Shown here: positions 1 through 9,566 of the stretch, piece after piece
Position numbering within the stretch: position 1 is the stretch's first letter
How the letters are laid out: the number at the start of each line of letters is the position of its first letter
DNA from: Halomonas qaidamensis
Lineage (GTDB): Bacteria > Pseudomonadota > Gammaproteobacteria > Pseudomonadales > Halomonadaceae
Reading direction: 5' to 3'
Length of the DNA stretch: 64,000 nucleotides
Assembly: GCF_025917315.1 (NCBI RefSeq)
Contig: NZ_CP080627.1
Coordinates: 1,550,001 to 1,614,000, forward strand
Notes under the pieces: generated by a model
What the model saw: only the letters and a program-made list of their open reading frames with translations
Database searches by the model: none
What the model was told of the DNA's origin: nothing
Made by a program: the position numbers and the translations under genes

Positions 1-54
1 AACTGGTAGAGCAATCGATAGAAAGAACAATAACTTTATATTTTTGGAGCAGCC

Positions 55-396
55 ATGCCACATTGCATTGTTGAACATTCGGCATCGTTGGACGGTGAGT
101 TGATATTGCCATTGGTATTTTCAGGTGCCATGAAGTCGGCGCTATTTGAGACTGATGGCAGTGACATAAAAGTAAGGTCAATCGCTTATCAAAACTATCT
201 GACGGGGCAGGAAAAATCTGATTTTATACATGTGATTTTAAAGATTTTGTCGGGTAGAACCTCTGACCAGAAACATATGCTTTCAACGGCGGTATTAACA
301 CAACTTCAAGAACTTGAACTTCACGATTGCTCATTAACCGTCGAAGTAATAGATATTGAGCGTGCTAGTTACTCAAAGCTGGTTCATGGAAAATAG
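55..396 (+). CDS. 5-carboxymethyl-2-hydroxymuconate delta-isomerase family protein
   Basis: A 113-residue protein beginning MPHCIVEHS, the typical start of the CHMI (HpaF) branch of the tautomerase superfamily, with Pro2 as the expected catalytic base. The family isomerises 5-carboxymethyl-2-hydroxymuconate in homoprotocatechuate breakdown, as small cytoplasmic trimers. A GGAG sits about 6 nt before the ATG. No other hpa genes are visible here, so the physiological substrate is uncertain and it may act on another keto-enol. It converges on the dioxygenase gene. The family call is good; the exact reaction is inferred. Confidence 0.8.
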   Translation: MPHCIVEHSASLDGELILPLVFSGAMKSALFETDGSDIKVRSIAYQNYLTGQEKSDFIHVILKILSGRTSDQKHMLSTAVLTQLQELELHDCSLTVEVIDIERASYSKLVHGK

Positions 397-462
397 GAAA
401 TGTGATGAGTTGTTACGAGGCTTTGAGTCTGACGTTACAAGCATAGGCCACCTGCTTGTGCC

Positions 463-499
463 CGGATCAGTGTCGCTTTGGAAAGCCGATACTGATCCG
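463..499 (+). terminator. Hairpin between convergent genes
   Basis: Inverted arms CGGATCAGTGTCG (463-475) and CGATACTGATCCG (487-499) pair with one mismatch and are followed by only TTT on the plus strand. The hairpin lies between the converging isomerase and dioxygenase genes, so it is probably a terminator, but the U-tract is weak. Confidence 0.4.
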
Positions 500-518
500 T
501 TTGCAATGTATCTTTGAG

Positions 519-1610
519 TCAGTTTTGCATGGGGATATCGTCTTTCCAGCGAAATCCAATTCCACCCGCTTTCCAGACACCGTCGTTATTAAATGGATGT
601 GGCCCACCAAGATTAATATGCTGAGGCAGCCCAAAATGGGGGGCTAGGTTCTGTTTTGCTTTGACTGTTACTCGATCCATAATGCGCAGCCCCTGCTCTT
701 CGGCAGACATATGCGCTTCTGGGGCAGCCCTATGTGCCAGAGCCCAGTTATCAATGTATAGCAAATCACCAGTATCGTAGTGATATCGAATGCCGTAGCC
801 TTTTTCAAAGGAGGCGTCCAGCAAGTCGTTATAATCATTGAAAAGCTGCTTGAGCTCTTCTTCATTGAGCAAGCGCATCTGTTCCACGTTAGCTGCCTGC
901 CGTTGAAGTTCATTAATGGGCACACCGTCTTCTGGCAGCCGTTCGATCACCGCACCTGTCATGCCTAGATGTAACCAGACGCTCTTGCGCCCAGAAATGG
1001 GATGAGTGTGAACAACAGGATGACTCACGCCTGAGGCGGAATTCACAGAGACTAGACGTTCCCAAAAGGCTTGTTTTTCCTTTGGCAGCACATCGAAAGC
1101 GGCGCCTTGGTGAGCGAAGTGAGTGCTGCCACCGTGTTCCGGGGCTCGCGCCATATAATAGGCAGAGTGGGAGAAGGTGTCGGCTTCGAAGCTCCCATCA
1201 TTGTGCCACTGTGGGCCGACACCTAAGATGCCGTAGCGGTGATCATTAGAACAGCGGAAAATATCTCTGTTCATATCGGGAGTGGCAGGATGGACGCCAT
1301 GAGTGGAATGGATTTCGCCAGCGCCCCACCATTTACTCGCATTAACCAGTTCATCCGTAGAAAGGTCAGTTTGATGCTTGAAAACGATGAAGCCGCGATT
1401 TGCCATTTCTACTTCCAGCGCTTTAATGACGGGGTCGGGAAGTCGTGAGCGAACATCAGCGCCGTAAATTTCAATGCCAAGTGGTGCTAGCGGTTTAATG
1501 CTTAACCCCTGCTGTTCAAAAAGCGAGATATGCTTAGGCGTGAGGGGTGGAATGGTTGGGGGCGTAGTGCTGAACGCGGTAGTGTTGGACGTTTCTGCTG
1601 ATGTACCCAT
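519..1610 (-). CDS. TauD/TfdA-family Fe(II)/2-oxoglutarate dioxygenase
   Basis: About 363 residues. The family hydroxylates small acids or sulfonates using Fe(II), O2 and 2-oxoglutarate. The iron-binding H-x-D is seen as WHNDGSF, the distal His as LAHRAAPE, and a downstream Arg (GLRIMDRVTVK) is a candidate 2-oxoglutarate contact. The ATG at 1610 is preferred over an upstream TTG at 1628, but the Shine-Dalgarno sequence is poor because three copies of a 20-bp repeat lie right at the start. The N-terminus is Ser/Thr/Pro-rich. The substrate cannot be read from sequence, and the neighbours (isomerase, LysR) do not define a pathway. It could equally be annotated as a taurine or a 2,4-D-type dioxygenase homologue. 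Confidence 0.82.
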   Translation of the reverse strand: MGTSAETSNTTAFSTTPPTIPPLTPKHISLFEQQGLSIKPLAPLGIEIYGADVRSRLPDPVIKALEVEMANRGFIVFKHQTDLSTDELVNASKWWGAGEIHSTHGVHPATPDMNRDIFRCSNDHRYGILGVGPQWHNDGSFEADTFSHSAYYMARAPEHGGSTHFAHQGAAFDVLPKEKQAFWERLVSVNSASGVSHPVVHTHPISGRKSVWLHLGMTGAVIERLPEDGVPINELQRQAANVEQMRLLNEEELKQLFNDYNDLLDASFEKGYGIRYHYDTGDLLYIDNWALAHRAAPEAHMSAEEQGLRIMDRVTVKAKQNLAPHFGLPQHINLGGPHPFNNDGVWKAGGIGFRWKDDIPMQN

Positions 1611-1667
1611 AGTTTTGAATTGTCCCAAATAGTTTTGAATTGCCTTAATAGTTTTGAATTACCTTAA
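1609..1667. repeat. Three tandem ~20-bp repeats at the dioxygenase start
   Basis: Three head-to-tail copies of a unit close to ATAGTTTTGAATTGCCTTAA: 1609-1628, 1629-1648 and 1649-1667. The first overlaps the dioxygenase start codon and the others occupy its leader. It could be an iterated regulator site or a simple duplication. Confidence 0.85.
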
Positions 1668-1769
1668 TGGTTAGTTTTTTATTAAGCCTAACGCAGTATA
1701 TGGTGTTGGCAAATCCACGGTGTTCAAAGGTAAACACCAGTAAGAAAAGCAGCCTTAGCAACGATTGCC

Positions 1770-2660
1770 TCAGTGGCGTCGTGCCTCCTCCAGTTCCTCA
1801 ATCATTTTTTTAGCGGCGTTGGAAAGTGTGCGGTTAGTGTGAACGAGGTAGCCCAGCGGGCGCTGTATGGGCGCGGTATCTACGTCTAGCTCGACCAGAT
1901 CGCTATCAATCATGTTTTCGGGTAGTAGGCTCCAGCCAAGCCCTACGCTGCACATCATTTTCAGCGTTTCTAAATAGTTCGTCGCCATGCTGACAGGAAG
2001 CTGCAGGCCTGCTTCGGCAAAACGCTGACCAATTAAAGTGCGGGTAAAGGTTTTTGCCCCTGGCAGCACGCAATTGAATTCACATAATTCAGCCAAGCTG
2101 AGCGGGCTGCGGTGGTGGTTGACGCGCTGGGCCAATGGATGGTCAGTGGCGCAGACAAAGCACAGCCTATCACGCCATAGTTCGACCACGTGGAGGTGTT
2201 CGACGGGGTGGGGGGAGAGAGTGACGATCGCCATCTCCAGCGTGCCGTCGACGACTCCTTGGTAGGCTAACTCTGAGTCCAGAAAATGTAGGTCCAACGC
2301 CACTTCTGGGTGGCGGTGAGTGTACTGCTTTAATAGCGGCGGCAGACGGTGCAGACCGATGTGGTGACTAGTGGCGAGCGTCAGCTTGCCGCCTACTTGG
2401 CCGGAAAGATTGGCGAGCGCGCGGCGGCTATCTTCCACGGTAAACAGTATGTGCTGTGCTTTGGGAAGTAATACATTGCCCGCTTCGGTCAGCGCAATGC
2501 GCCGCCCGATACGGTCAAACAATCGCGTGCCCAGCAGGTCTTCAAGGGTGGCGATGCGTTTGCTTACCGCGGGTTGTGTTAAATACAGCTGTTCCGCCGC
2601 GCGGGAGAAGCTTTGGGTTTCAGCAACGGCCAGAAATGCTTGCAGGCTTTGGGTATCCAC
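1770..2660 (-). CDS. LysR-family transcriptional regulator
   Basis: About 296 residues. The N-terminal winged helix-turn-helix (roughly residues 2-60, with SFSRAAEQLYLTQPAVSKRI) is typical of LysR proteins, followed by a periplasmic-binding-like effector domain from about residue 85. A GTG start at 2660 is chosen because AGGGAG lies 6 nt before it; a TTG at 2666 is only 2 nt from that site. It is divergent from leuCDB, so by the usual LysR arrangement it probably controls that operon, and a perfect palindrome lies in the shared promoter region. The ligand (for example a leucine-pathway intermediate) is inferred, not seen. Confidence 0.9.
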   Translation of the reverse strand: MDTQSLQAFLAVAETQSFSRAAEQLYLTQPAVSKRIATLEDLLGTRLFDRIGRRIALTEAGNVLLPKAQHILFTVEDSRRALANLSGQVGGKLTLATSHHIGLHRLPPLLKQYTHRHPEVALDLHFLDSELAYQGVVDGTLEMAIVTLSPHPVEHLHVVELWRDRLCFVCATDHPLAQRVNHHRSPLSLAELCEFNCVLPGAKTFTRTLIGQRFAEAGLQLPVSMATNYLETLKMMCSVGLGWSLLPENMIDSDLVELDVDTAPIQRPLGYLVHTNRTLSNAAKKMIEELEEARRH

Positions 2661-2719
2661 TCGCAACTCCCTGAGCAGGTTTTTCTAAAGAGTTTCTAAA
2701 AAGGTAGCGTTAAACATGT

Positions 2720-2734
2720 ATTCCAATTTGGAAT
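2720..2734. promoter_or_regulatory. Candidate LysR operator before leuCDB
   Basis: ATTCCAATTTGGAAT is a perfect 15-bp palindrome with the T-N11-A form typical of LysR boxes. It lies between the divergent lysR-type gene and leuC. The rest of the 198-bp region contains no recognisable attenuator. Confidence 0.5.
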
Positions 2735-2858
2735 CTAAACTATGAATAACATGAATTGCTTTTATGCGCGACCCGCGTGACACTGCATGTATCGTACTAT
2801 TAAGCAGCACGTAGAGGCTGCCATACCGAACTAGCAGGGCAATGCCCAGGAGAGCAAC

Positions 2859-4310
2859 ATGTCAGGTCAAACGCTTTACGACAAACTCTGGAACCAGCAC
2901 TTGGTGAAGCAGCGTGATGATGGCACTGCGTTAATTTACATCGACCGCCAATTGCTGCACGAGGTCACTTCGCCTCAAGCGTTTGAAGGCCTGCGTTTAG
3001 CTAACCGCAAACCCTGGCGTTTAGATGCCAACTTGGCAACGCCTGACCACAACGTTCCTACGACGGTAAAAGAGCGCGCTGAAGGCAATAGCGGTATTAA
3101 AGACCCTGTGTCGTTAATTCAGGTGCAAACCCTGGACGATAACTGCCTTGAGTACGGTATCGAAGAGTTCAAAATCAACGACCCGCGCCAGGGTATCGTG
3201 CACGTGGTAGGCCCAGAGCAGGGTGCAACGTTGCCAGGAATGACTGTGGTATGTGGCGATTCCCACACCGCTACCCACGGTGCGTTTGGTGCTTTGGCAC
3301 ACGGTATTGGTACCTCGGAAGTTGAACACGTCATGGCGACCCAGTGTTTGCTGGCGCAAAAAATGAAGAACATGCAGGTGCGTGTGGAAGGCGAGCTTGG
3401 CCTGGGCGTGACCGCTAAAGATGTAGTGTTGGCGATTATCGGTAAGATCGGCACCGCTGGTGGCACGGGCTATGCGATTGAGTTTGCGGGCAGCGCGATT
3501 GAATCGCTGTCTATGGAAGGCCGCATGACCGTGTGCAACATGGCGATTGAAGCTGGTGCTCGTGTGGGCCTAATTGCCGTTGATGACACGACGATTGACT
3601 ACCTTGCCGAGCGTCCATTTGCGCCTACCGCCGAGCAGTGGGAAGGAGCAGTGGCGGACTGGCGTCAGTTGGTTTCTGATGCCGACGCACAGTTCGATAA
3701 AGTGGTTACTCTGCAAGCTGAAGAGATTGAGCCGCAGGTAAGCTGGGGCACTAGCCCTGAAATGGTCACCGGTATTTCTGGCCAGGTGCCCGACCCAAAG
3801 GCTGCGCTAGATGAGACGGTACAGCGCAGCCACGCCCGCGCTCTCGAATATATGGGGTTGCAGGCGAACCAGAAAATTACTGATATCAAGCTTGATAAAG
3901 TGTTTATTGGTTCCTGTACTAATTCGCGTATTGAAGACTTACGCGAAGCCGCCAAAGTGGCTAAAGGTAACAAAGTCGCTGATTCTATTCAGTTGGCCAT
4001 GGTGGTGCCGGGTTCTGGCTTAGTGAAGCGCCAAGCAGAAGCGGAAGGCTTGGATAAAATCTTTATTGAGGCAGGTTTTGAGTGGCGCGAGCCGGGTTGC
4101 TCCATGTGCTTGGCAATGAATGCCGACAAGTTGGGTGCTGGTGAGCACTGTGCATCGACGTCTAACCGCAATTTCGAAGGTCGTCAGGGCTACGGCGGTC
4201 GTACGCACTTGGTAAGCCCTGCGATGGCCGCCGCAGCAGCGATCGCTGGCCACTTTGTTGATGTACGTACCTTACCCGCTAACGACGCCAGCCATGCGCA
4301 GGAGGCCTAA
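2859..4310 (+). CDS. leuC: 3-isopropylmalate dehydratase large subunit
   Basis: 483 residues. With LeuD it interconverts 2- and 3-isopropylmalate in leucine synthesis, using a [4Fe-4S] cluster. Cluster cysteines are visible in FIGSCTNSR and [11 protein letters not shown], and the aconitase-fold segments [13 protein letters not shown] and [12 protein letters not shown] are present. AGGAG precedes the ATG by about 6 nt. It is a little longer than the usual ~470 residues because of a short C-terminal tail. It is first in leuC-leuD-leuB, with leuD starting 3 nt after its stop, so translation is probably coupled. Confidence 0.98.
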   Translation: MSGQTLYDKLWNQHLVKQRDDGTALIYIDRQLLHEVTSPQAFEGLRLANRKPWRLDANLATPDHNVPTTVKERAEGNSGIKDPVSLIQVQTLDDNCLEYGIEEFKINDPRQGIVHVVGPEQGATLPGMTVVCGDSHTATHGAFGALAHGIGTSEVEHVMATQCLLAQKMKNMQVRVEGELGLGVTAKDVVLAIIGKIGTAGGTGYAIEFAGSAIESLSMEGRMTVCNMAIEAGARVGLIAVDDTTIDYLAERPFAPTAEQWEGAVADWRQLVSDADAQFDKVVTLQAEEIEPQVSWGTSPEMVTGISGQVPDPKAALDETVQRSHARALEYMGLQANQKITDIKLDKVFIGSCTNSRIEDLREAAKVAKGNKVADSIQLAMVVPGSGLVKRQAEAEGLDKIFIEAGFEWREPGCSMCLAMNADKLGAGEHCASTSNRNFEGRQGYGGRTHLVSPAMAAAAAIAGHFVDVRTLPANDASHAQEA

Positions 4311-4313
4311 ACC

Positions 4314-4961
4314 ATGAAAAAATTTGAACGTTTAGAAGGTGTGGTAGCGCCACTTGACCGCGCTAACGTCGATACCGACTTGATTATTCCGAAGCAGTTT
4401 TTGAAGTCGATTAAGCGTACTGGCTTTGGCGTGAACCTGTTTGATGAGCTGCGCTATTTAGATGAAGGCCAGCCAGGGCAAGACTGTTCACAGCGCCCGC
4501 TAAACCCTGATTTTGTATTAAACCAGCCGCGTTACCAAGGCGCTGAAGTGTTACTGGCGCGTCGTAATTTTGGCTGTGGCAGTTCCCGCGAGCACGCGCC
4601 TTGGGCGCTGGAAGACTTTGGTTTCAAAGTGGTGATTGCGCCAAGTTTTGCCGATATTTTCTATAACAACGCTTTCAAAAACGGCATTCTGTTGATTACG
4701 TTGGAAGAAGACGTAGTTGACCGCCTGTTTACGGAAGTGGAAGGCAGTGAAGGCTATCAGTTAGACGTAGATTTAGAAAATCAGCGGGTCATTACACCTG
4801 GTGGCGAAATTCTCGAATTTGAGGTGGATGAGTTCCGCAAGCACTGCCTGCTGAACGGACTGGATGATATTGGTATTACTCTGCAGGACGAAGACGCAAT
4901 TCGCGCGTTTGAAGAAAAACACCGCCAGCAGCGTCCGTGGTTATTCCGTCAGCCTGCGTAA
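4314..4961 (+). CDS. leuD: 3-isopropylmalate dehydratase small subunit
   Basis: 215 residues, normal length for the swivelling small subunit that completes the LeuCD active site. Landmarks are the N-terminal [18 protein letters not shown] and the [15 protein letters not shown] substrate-recognition loop. AGGAGG lies inside the end of leuC, 9 nt before the ATG. It is the second gene of the leucine operon. Confidence 0.98.
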   Translation: MKKFERLEGVVAPLDRANVDTDLIIPKQFLKSIKRTGFGVNLFDELRYLDEGQPGQDCSQRPLNPDFVLNQPRYQGAEVLLARRNFGCGSSREHAPWALEDFGFKVVIAPSFADIFYNNAFKNGILLITLEEDVVDRLFTEVEGSEGYQLDVDLENQRVITPGGEILEFEVDEFRKHCLLNGLDDIGITLQDEDAIRAFEEKHRQQRPWLFRQPA

Positions 4962-5003
4962 GCGTTCATTCACCTTTAACGTTTGAAATGCTAAGGAAAT
5001 TGC

Positions 5004-6083
5004 ATGACTCATAAGGTATTACTGCTGCCGGGTGATGGTATTGGCCCTGAAATTGCGGCCCAGGCGGCGCGCTTGCTGAAGGCCTGCCAGGAAGCTGGTT
5101 TGGATATCGAGGTCGAAGAGGGCCTTGTTGGTGGCTCTGCTTACGATGTTCACGGTGAGCCACTGCCTGCGGAAACCCTTGAAAAAGCCAAAGCGGCCAG
5201 CGCTATTTTGCTTGGCGCTGTTGGCGGTCCTAAGTGGGACAAGCTAGAGGACCTTTCCAAGCGTCCTGAAAAAGGCCTGCTAGGTCTGCGTAAAAACCTG
5301 GGTTTATTCGGCAACCTGCGCCCGGCGATGCTTTATCCGCAGCTGGCTAGCGCCTCTAGTTTGAAGTCGGAGTTAGTCGCTGGGCTGGATATTATGATTG
5401 TCCGTGAGCTTACTGGTGGCATTTATTTCGGCCAGCCACGTGGCATTGAAGAGCGTAATGGTGAGCGGGTGGGTTTTAACACCTACATATATTCTGAGAG
5501 CGAAATTGAGCGTATTGGCCGTGTCGCCTTTGAAATGGCTCAGAAGCGCGGCAAAAAACTCTGCTCGGTAGATAAAGCCAACGTGCTTGAAGTCACTATT
5601 TTGTGGCGTGAAGTGATGGAGCGTTTGGCACCGGAGTACCCGGATGTTGAGCTTTCCCATATGTACGTAGATAACGCCGCTATGCAGCTGGTGCGCGCGC
5701 CAAAACAGTTTGATGTGGTGGTGACCGGCAACATGTTTGGCGATATTCTTTCTGATGCCGCTGCCATGCTTACCGGGTCTATCGGTATGTTGCCATCGGC
5801 GTCGCTAAACGAGAGTGGCCAGGGCATGTACGAGCCTTGCCACGGTAGCGCACCGGATATCGCTGGGCAGAATGTTGCTAACCCATTGGCCATGATGCTG
5901 TCTGTGGCGATGATGCTGCGCTACTCATTGAATGAAACCGCTATGGCTGAGCGTATTGAAGCCGCTGTTGGTAGTGTGTTGGATAATGGTTTGCGCACTG
6001 CTGACATTGCCTCAGAAGGTACGCGCCGTGTATCTACCGTTGAGATGGGCGATGCAGTATTGGCGGCCTTCGCAAAAGATTAA
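5004..6083 (+). CDS. leuB: 3-isopropylmalate dehydrogenase
   Basis: 359 residues. NAD-dependent oxidative decarboxylation of 3-isopropylmalate to 2-oxoisocaproate, the third leucine-pathway step. It shows [11 protein letters not shown] at the N-terminus, the [10 protein letters not shown] substrate loop and the dehydrogenase signature around [23 protein letters not shown] precedes the ATG. leuA is not in the operon. It is followed by a strong hairpin before asd. Confidence 0.98.
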   Translation: MTHKVLLLPGDGIGPEIAAQAARLLKACQEAGLDIEVEEGLVGGSAYDVHGEPLPAETLEKAKAASAILLGAVGGPKWDKLEDLSKRPEKGLLGLRKNLGLFGNLRPAMLYPQLASASSLKSELVAGLDIMIVRELTGGIYFGQPRGIEERNGERVGFNTYIYSESEIERIGRVAFEMAQKRGKKLCSVDKANVLEVTILWREVMERLAPEYPDVELSHMYVDNAAMQLVRAPKQFDVVVTGNMFGDILSDAAAMLTGSIGMLPSASLNESGQGMYEPCHGSAPDIAGQNVANPLAMMLSVAMMLRYSLNETAMAERIEAAVGSVLDNGLRTADIASEGTRRVSTVEMGDAVLAAFAKD

Positions 6084-6130
6084 ATTATGTATAAAGCGTG
6101 CTAACTAATTGACGCTGAAAGGTATTAACA

Positions 6131-6154
6131 GTCGGCCACCCAGGGGTGGCCGAC
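6131..6154 (+). terminator. Hairpin after leuB
   Basis: Perfect 11-bp arms GTCGGCCACCC / GGGTGGCCGAC. There is no clear U-tract, so it may be a weak terminator or an mRNA-stabilising 3' structure of leuCDB. Confidence 0.4.
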
Positions 6155-6173
6155 GTCGTGTCTAATATTTGTG

Positions 6174-6179
6174 TATAAT
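6174..6179 (+). promoter_or_regulatory. Candidate -10 element of asd
   Basis: A consensus TATAAT about 31 nt before the asd ATG; no good -35 is visible. Transcription from here would begin near 6186, which excludes the longer start at 6169 and supports the ATG at 6211. Confidence 0.5.
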
Positions 6180-6210
6180 ATGGCTCTCATTCTTAGTTGG
6201 AGGACTTCAC

Positions 6211-7323
6211 ATGTTGAAAGTCGGTTTCGTGGGATGGCGTGGCATGGTTGGCTCGGTGCTGATGCAGCGCATGCAGGATGATGGTGATTTTAACGGTATT
6301 GAACCGGTATTTTTCACCACCTCCCAAGTTGGTCAGCCTGGCCCCGATATCGGCGTGGACGTGCCTCCGCTGAAAGACGCGTTTGATATTGATGCGTTAA
6401 AAGCGCTGGATGTGGTAGTTACCTGTCAAGGTGGCGACTATACCAAGCCGGTTTATAAAGACTTACGCGAGGCGGGCTGGAAAGGCTACTGGATTGATGC
6501 GGCCAGCACCCTGCGCATGGAAGACGAAGCGACCATTATTCTTGATCCGGTCAACCGTAAGGTGATCGATGACCAGCTAGCGAAGGGGGCTAAAACCTTT
6601 GTCGGCGGTAACTGCACCGTGAGCCTGATGCTGATGGGGCTGGGTGGCTTGTTTGAAGCAGATATGGTTGAGTGGATGACCTCCATGACATACCAAGCCG
6701 CTTCCGGTTCAGGTGCAAAGCACATGCGCGAGCTGTTGAACCAGATGGGGCAGTTGCGCGATAGCGTAGGCGAAGAGCTTAAAGATACCTCTAGTGCGAT
6801 TCTGGATATCGACCGTAAAGTGACTGCTGCGATGCGCAGCGGCGACTTCCCCACGGATAATTTTGGAGCACCGTTAGCGGGCAGCCTGCTGCCATGGATC
6901 GATACCAAGCTTGATAACGGCCAAAGCCGTGAAGAGTGGAAGGGCAGTGTTGAAACCAATAAGATCTTAGGTTTGCAAAACAATCCGATTCCCATTGATG
7001 GCCTTTGCGTGCGTATCGGTGCAATGCGTTCTCACAGTCAAGCGTTCACCATTAAGCTGAAGCAGGATGTACCGCTTGACGAGATCGAAGATCGCATCGC
7101 TAAGCATAATGAGTGGGTTCAACTGATCCCGAACGACAAAGACGCCACTGTTGCTGGCCTAACGCCTGCTGCTGCGACTGGTACGCTGCAAGTGCCGGTT
7201 GGTCGTCTACGCAAGCTGAATATGGGTGGCGAATACCTATCTGCCTTCAGTGTTGGTGACCAGTTGTTATGGGGTGCTGCCGAGCCGCTTAAGCGTATGC
7301 TGAAAATCTTACGCGAACAGTAA
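6211..7323 (+). CDS. asd: Aspartate-semialdehyde dehydrogenase
   Basis: 370 residues, the Gram-negative-type enzyme that makes aspartate semialdehyde for Lys, Thr, Met and diaminopimelate. The N-terminus [18 protein letters not shown] carries the NADP-binding glycine motif, and the nucleophile is Cys135 in [10 protein letters not shown]. The start follows TTGGAGG and agrees with the family. Its place after leuB and before fimV matches Pseudomonas. It has its own likely -10 and a downstream terminator, so it is probably monocistronic. Confidence 0.97.
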   Translation: MLKVGFVGWRGMVGSVLMQRMQDDGDFNGIEPVFFTTSQVGQPGPDIGVDVPPLKDAFDIDALKALDVVVTCQGGDYTKPVYKDLREAGWKGYWIDAASTLRMEDEATIILDPVNRKVIDDQLAKGAKTFVGGNCTVSLMLMGLGGLFEADMVEWMTSMTYQAASGSGAKHMRELLNQMGQLRDSVGEELKDTSSAILDIDRKVTAAMRSGDFPTDNFGAPLAGSLLPWIDTKLDNGQSREEWKGSVETNKILGLQNNPIPIDGLCVRIGAMRSHSQAFTIKLKQDVPLDEIEDRIAKHNEWVQLIPNDKDATVAGLTPAAATGTLQVPVGRLRKLNMGGEYLSAFSVGDQLLWGAAEPLKRMLKILREQ

Positions 7324-7356
7324 GCACACCGTGCTTTAAGCAAGATTGTTGAATCG

Positions 7357-7388
7357 AAACGGGAAGCTGTTCGCAGCTTCCCGTTTTT
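7357..7388 (+). terminator. Rho-independent terminator after asd
   Basis: AAACGGGAAGCTG, a TTCG tetraloop, then CAGCTTCCCGTTTTT: a 13-bp stem with a T5 tract, 34 nt after the asd stop. Confidence 0.9.
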
Positions 7389-7598
7389 GTATGCTCCCAT
7401 TGGCCCTAACCTGTCGTTGATACCCCGTTTTATGCGTTTTAATGGATAGGTGCTACTAAGTTGGCGTTGAGCTAGTCCTAGATTGGTATAGGTAGTAATG
7501 ATCAGTGTGTGGTAAAAACGATTGACTCCATGACATGGGGGCCTGTTTTGACCGTGCTATTAGAGTGCTACTAACAAAGAAACGCAGTAGGGGCGTGA

Positions 7599-9542
7599 AT
7601 GAAAAAAAAGTTGGCAGGGTTGCTGTGGCTATCGCTTACTGCTGTTAGTCCGTTAGCGCTGGCTCTCGGGTTGGGCCCAGCAACGGTAAATTCACCGTTA
7701 GATGCGCCGCTTGATGCAACAGTGCCACTTCAGGAAAGCGAGCGTTTTGCGCTGAGTGATTTACGTGTTGAAGTAGCAAACGAATCGGCGTTTAGGGCGC
7801 TGGGTTTAGAGTGGACACCGCTCACGGCAAGTATCAGTGTGCAAATTCAAGCGCAACCTGACGGGCATCGGCTGCTGCTGCGCTCTTCTCAAGCGGTTCA
7901 TGAGCCATGGCTGGATTTACTGCTATCTATTTCCTCGCCGGAAGGGCGCCAAACGCGTGCGTTAACGCTGTTATTTGATCCCCCTGAATATGCAATGGGC
8001 AGCCAAGAGGGTGCAGTAAGCACGCCTGAAGTGCCTAGTCGCACCTCTGTCGTCACTTCACCAGCTGCAAGAGATATTGCTTATGTAGCAAGTGGCGATA
8101 CTTTTTGGGGCGTTGCTGCAAGGGTGAAACCGTCCGACGTTACCATTCAACAAATGATGATGGCGCTTTTAGAGGCCAACCCAGGCGCGTTCCCTACGGG
8201 TAATGTGGATGAACTCCGTGCAGGGCAGACGCTCAATATTCCCAGTCGTCAGCGGATAACCTCACGAACGCCCAGTGATGCCGCCCAGGCGATTCAGGCG
8301 ATGCGGCAGCCTGCAAGTCGTCCGGTGGCTGAGCCCCAAGAAACCTTTGAAGGCCGTGAGCCAAGCATCGAGCAGGCCAGCGAGCCTGCTATGGTGAGTG
8401 ATGATCAGGGCGCCAATCAATCTCAGGAAATGTCTGAGGCTGTGGCCTTCGACGAAGAGCAAGTGCTAGCCGAACAGCTGTTGGAAAGCCAAGCTAGGCT
8501 GCAAGCGGCACAGGATGAGCGGGATCAAATACGTGGTGATCTAGCCACGTTGCGTGAAGAAGTGGTGTCTTTAACCCAAGCGTTGAACGCCTCTCAACGT
8601 GAGCTGCGGGAGGTGACTGACCTAACCGATGCGCTAGCAGGAAGTGCCACGCTGTCAGGGAGTAATACAGAGAATAGTGCGACCAGTGAGATGGCTAGTT
8701 TTAACCGCCCACAGAGTACGTCTGAAACTATCATTCAGCGCATTACTGCGTATCAGTGGCCGTTGGCTAGTGTCATCTTGGCACTATTGTTAGGAGCGCT
8801 AATATGGTCGCGTAAGCGACGAGAACGTGAGTGGGAAGACGTGCCTGCAGCGGCCTCCTTGTCTACATCTACAGACAAGTCTCCGGAGTCACCTAGGCCT
8901 GTGGTCGCCGCTGAGAAAACCGTCGAGCCTAGCGGGCCGCATGAGTCCTCAGTATTTAATGTTGCAGAGCATGAGGCGTCTGAGCAGAGCGTTTCAGAGC
9001 CAGTTGAGCCAGTTGAGCCAGTTGAGCCAGTTGAGCCAGTTGAGCCAGTTGAGTCGGCTGAACCAGTTGAGCCGGTGTCCTTTGCACCAGACGATGTGGG
9101 CCCAAAACCGTTCGCGCCTGTATTATCAGCTTCAGAACCGGCATTATCAGGCTCGGATGTGTCAACGCCAGACATTGCAGCGCAATCTAGTGCGCCGTTT
9201 GAAGAAGAAAAAGATGACAGGGAGCATGTTGGCGAAGAAGTGTTAGCGCTTGATAACGCTTTTTTAGCGGCTCCCGAGCCAGTCGAAGAACCTGTATCGT
9301 ACGGTGAGGGGCAGCAGGATAGTACGATTGACTATGAGCCGCCCGCTATCGAACCTCACGAACCGGCGGTAGAGGCTCCCAGGCAACCAGCAGTCGATTT
9401 TACCTGGGACTACGTGTCTGCTGAGCAAGAGAGTGGTATGGCTAAAGCAGCCACAGTACAACAGCAAAAAGCTGCTGAAGATGAGTGGGAAATCGAAGAG
9501 GTGGCATTCGAGCCGCGACGTCGGGATAATGGTGCACCTTAA
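7599..9542 (+). CDS. fimV: FimV/HubP-like polar landmark protein lacking the usual C-terminal domain
   Basis: 647 residues. Order: signal peptide (about 1-22), conserved periplasmic FimV N-domain, LysM-like peptidoglycan-binding segment (about 160-215, YVASGDTFWGVAARV...LRAGQTLNIP), coiled coil (about 285-345), one membrane span (about 387-403, WPLASVILALLLGALIW), then an acidic cytoplasmic tail with tandem VEP repeats. FimV/HubP proteins organise the cell pole, type IV pili and chemoreceptors. Homologues such as Pseudomonas FimV are longer and end in TPR and FimV C-terminal modules, which I cannot see here. The stop is clean and truA follows 24 nt later, so a simple frameshift is not apparent. 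The position asd-fimV-truA agrees with the assignment. Confidence 0.85.
   Translation: MKKKLAGLLWLSLTAVSPLALALGLGPATVNSPLDAPLDATVPLQESERFALSDLRVEVANESAFRALGLEWTPLTASISVQIQAQPDGHRLLLRSSQAVHEPWLDLLLSISSPEGRQTRALTLLFDPPEYAMGSQEGAVSTPEVPSRTSVVTSPAARDIAYVASGDTFWGVAARVKPSDVTIQQMMMALLEANPGAFPTGNVDELRAGQTLNIPSRQRITSRTPSDAAQAIQAMRQPASRPVAEPQETFEGREPSIEQASEPAMVSDDQGANQSQEMSEAVAFDEEQVLAEQLLESQARLQAAQDERDQIRGDLATLREEVVSLTQALNASQRELREVTDLTDALAGSATLSGSNTENSATSEMASFNRPQSTSETIIQRITAYQWPLASVILALLLGALIWSRKRREREWEDVPAAASLSTSTDKSPESPRPVVAAEKTVEPSGPHESSVFNVAEHEASEQSVSEPVEPVEPVEPVEPVEPVESAEPVEPVSFAPDDVGPKPFAPVLSASEPALSGSDVSTPDIAAQSSAPFEEEKDDREHVGEEVLALDNAFLAAPEPVEEPVSYGEGQQDSTIDYEPPAIEPHEPAVEAPRQPAVDFTWDYVSAEQESGMAKAATVQQQKAAEDEWEIEEVAFEPRRRDNGAP
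9001..9054 (+). repeat. In-frame 9-bp tandem repeat (VEP) in fimV
   Basis: CAGTTGAGC occurs five times perfectly and a sixth time with one change (CAGTTGAGT), encoding P-V-E units in the cytoplasmic acidic tail. A copy-number change would be in frame. Confidence 0.95.
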
Positions 9543-9566
9543 CCATTTTCTATGTGACGTGGCTTC

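Noticed and set aside
456..647. 63-codon plus-strand frame near the window start
   Set aside because: It is the antisense of the dioxygenase C-terminus plus the hairpin, with no coding support.
2742..2780. Short leader ORF before leuC (12 codons) as a leucine attenuator peptide
   Set aside because: It encodes no leucine codons (M N N M N C F Y A R P A) and no terminator/antiterminator pair follows.
9001..9054. Tandem repeat as a CRISPR-like array
   Set aside because: Units are 9 bp, contiguous and in frame with fimV; there are no spacers and no cas genes in the window.
8753..9175. 140-codon open frame on the minus strand within fimV
   Set aside because: It is the antisense reading of the VEP repeat region; low complexity, no ribosome site, and fimV is well supported on the other strand.
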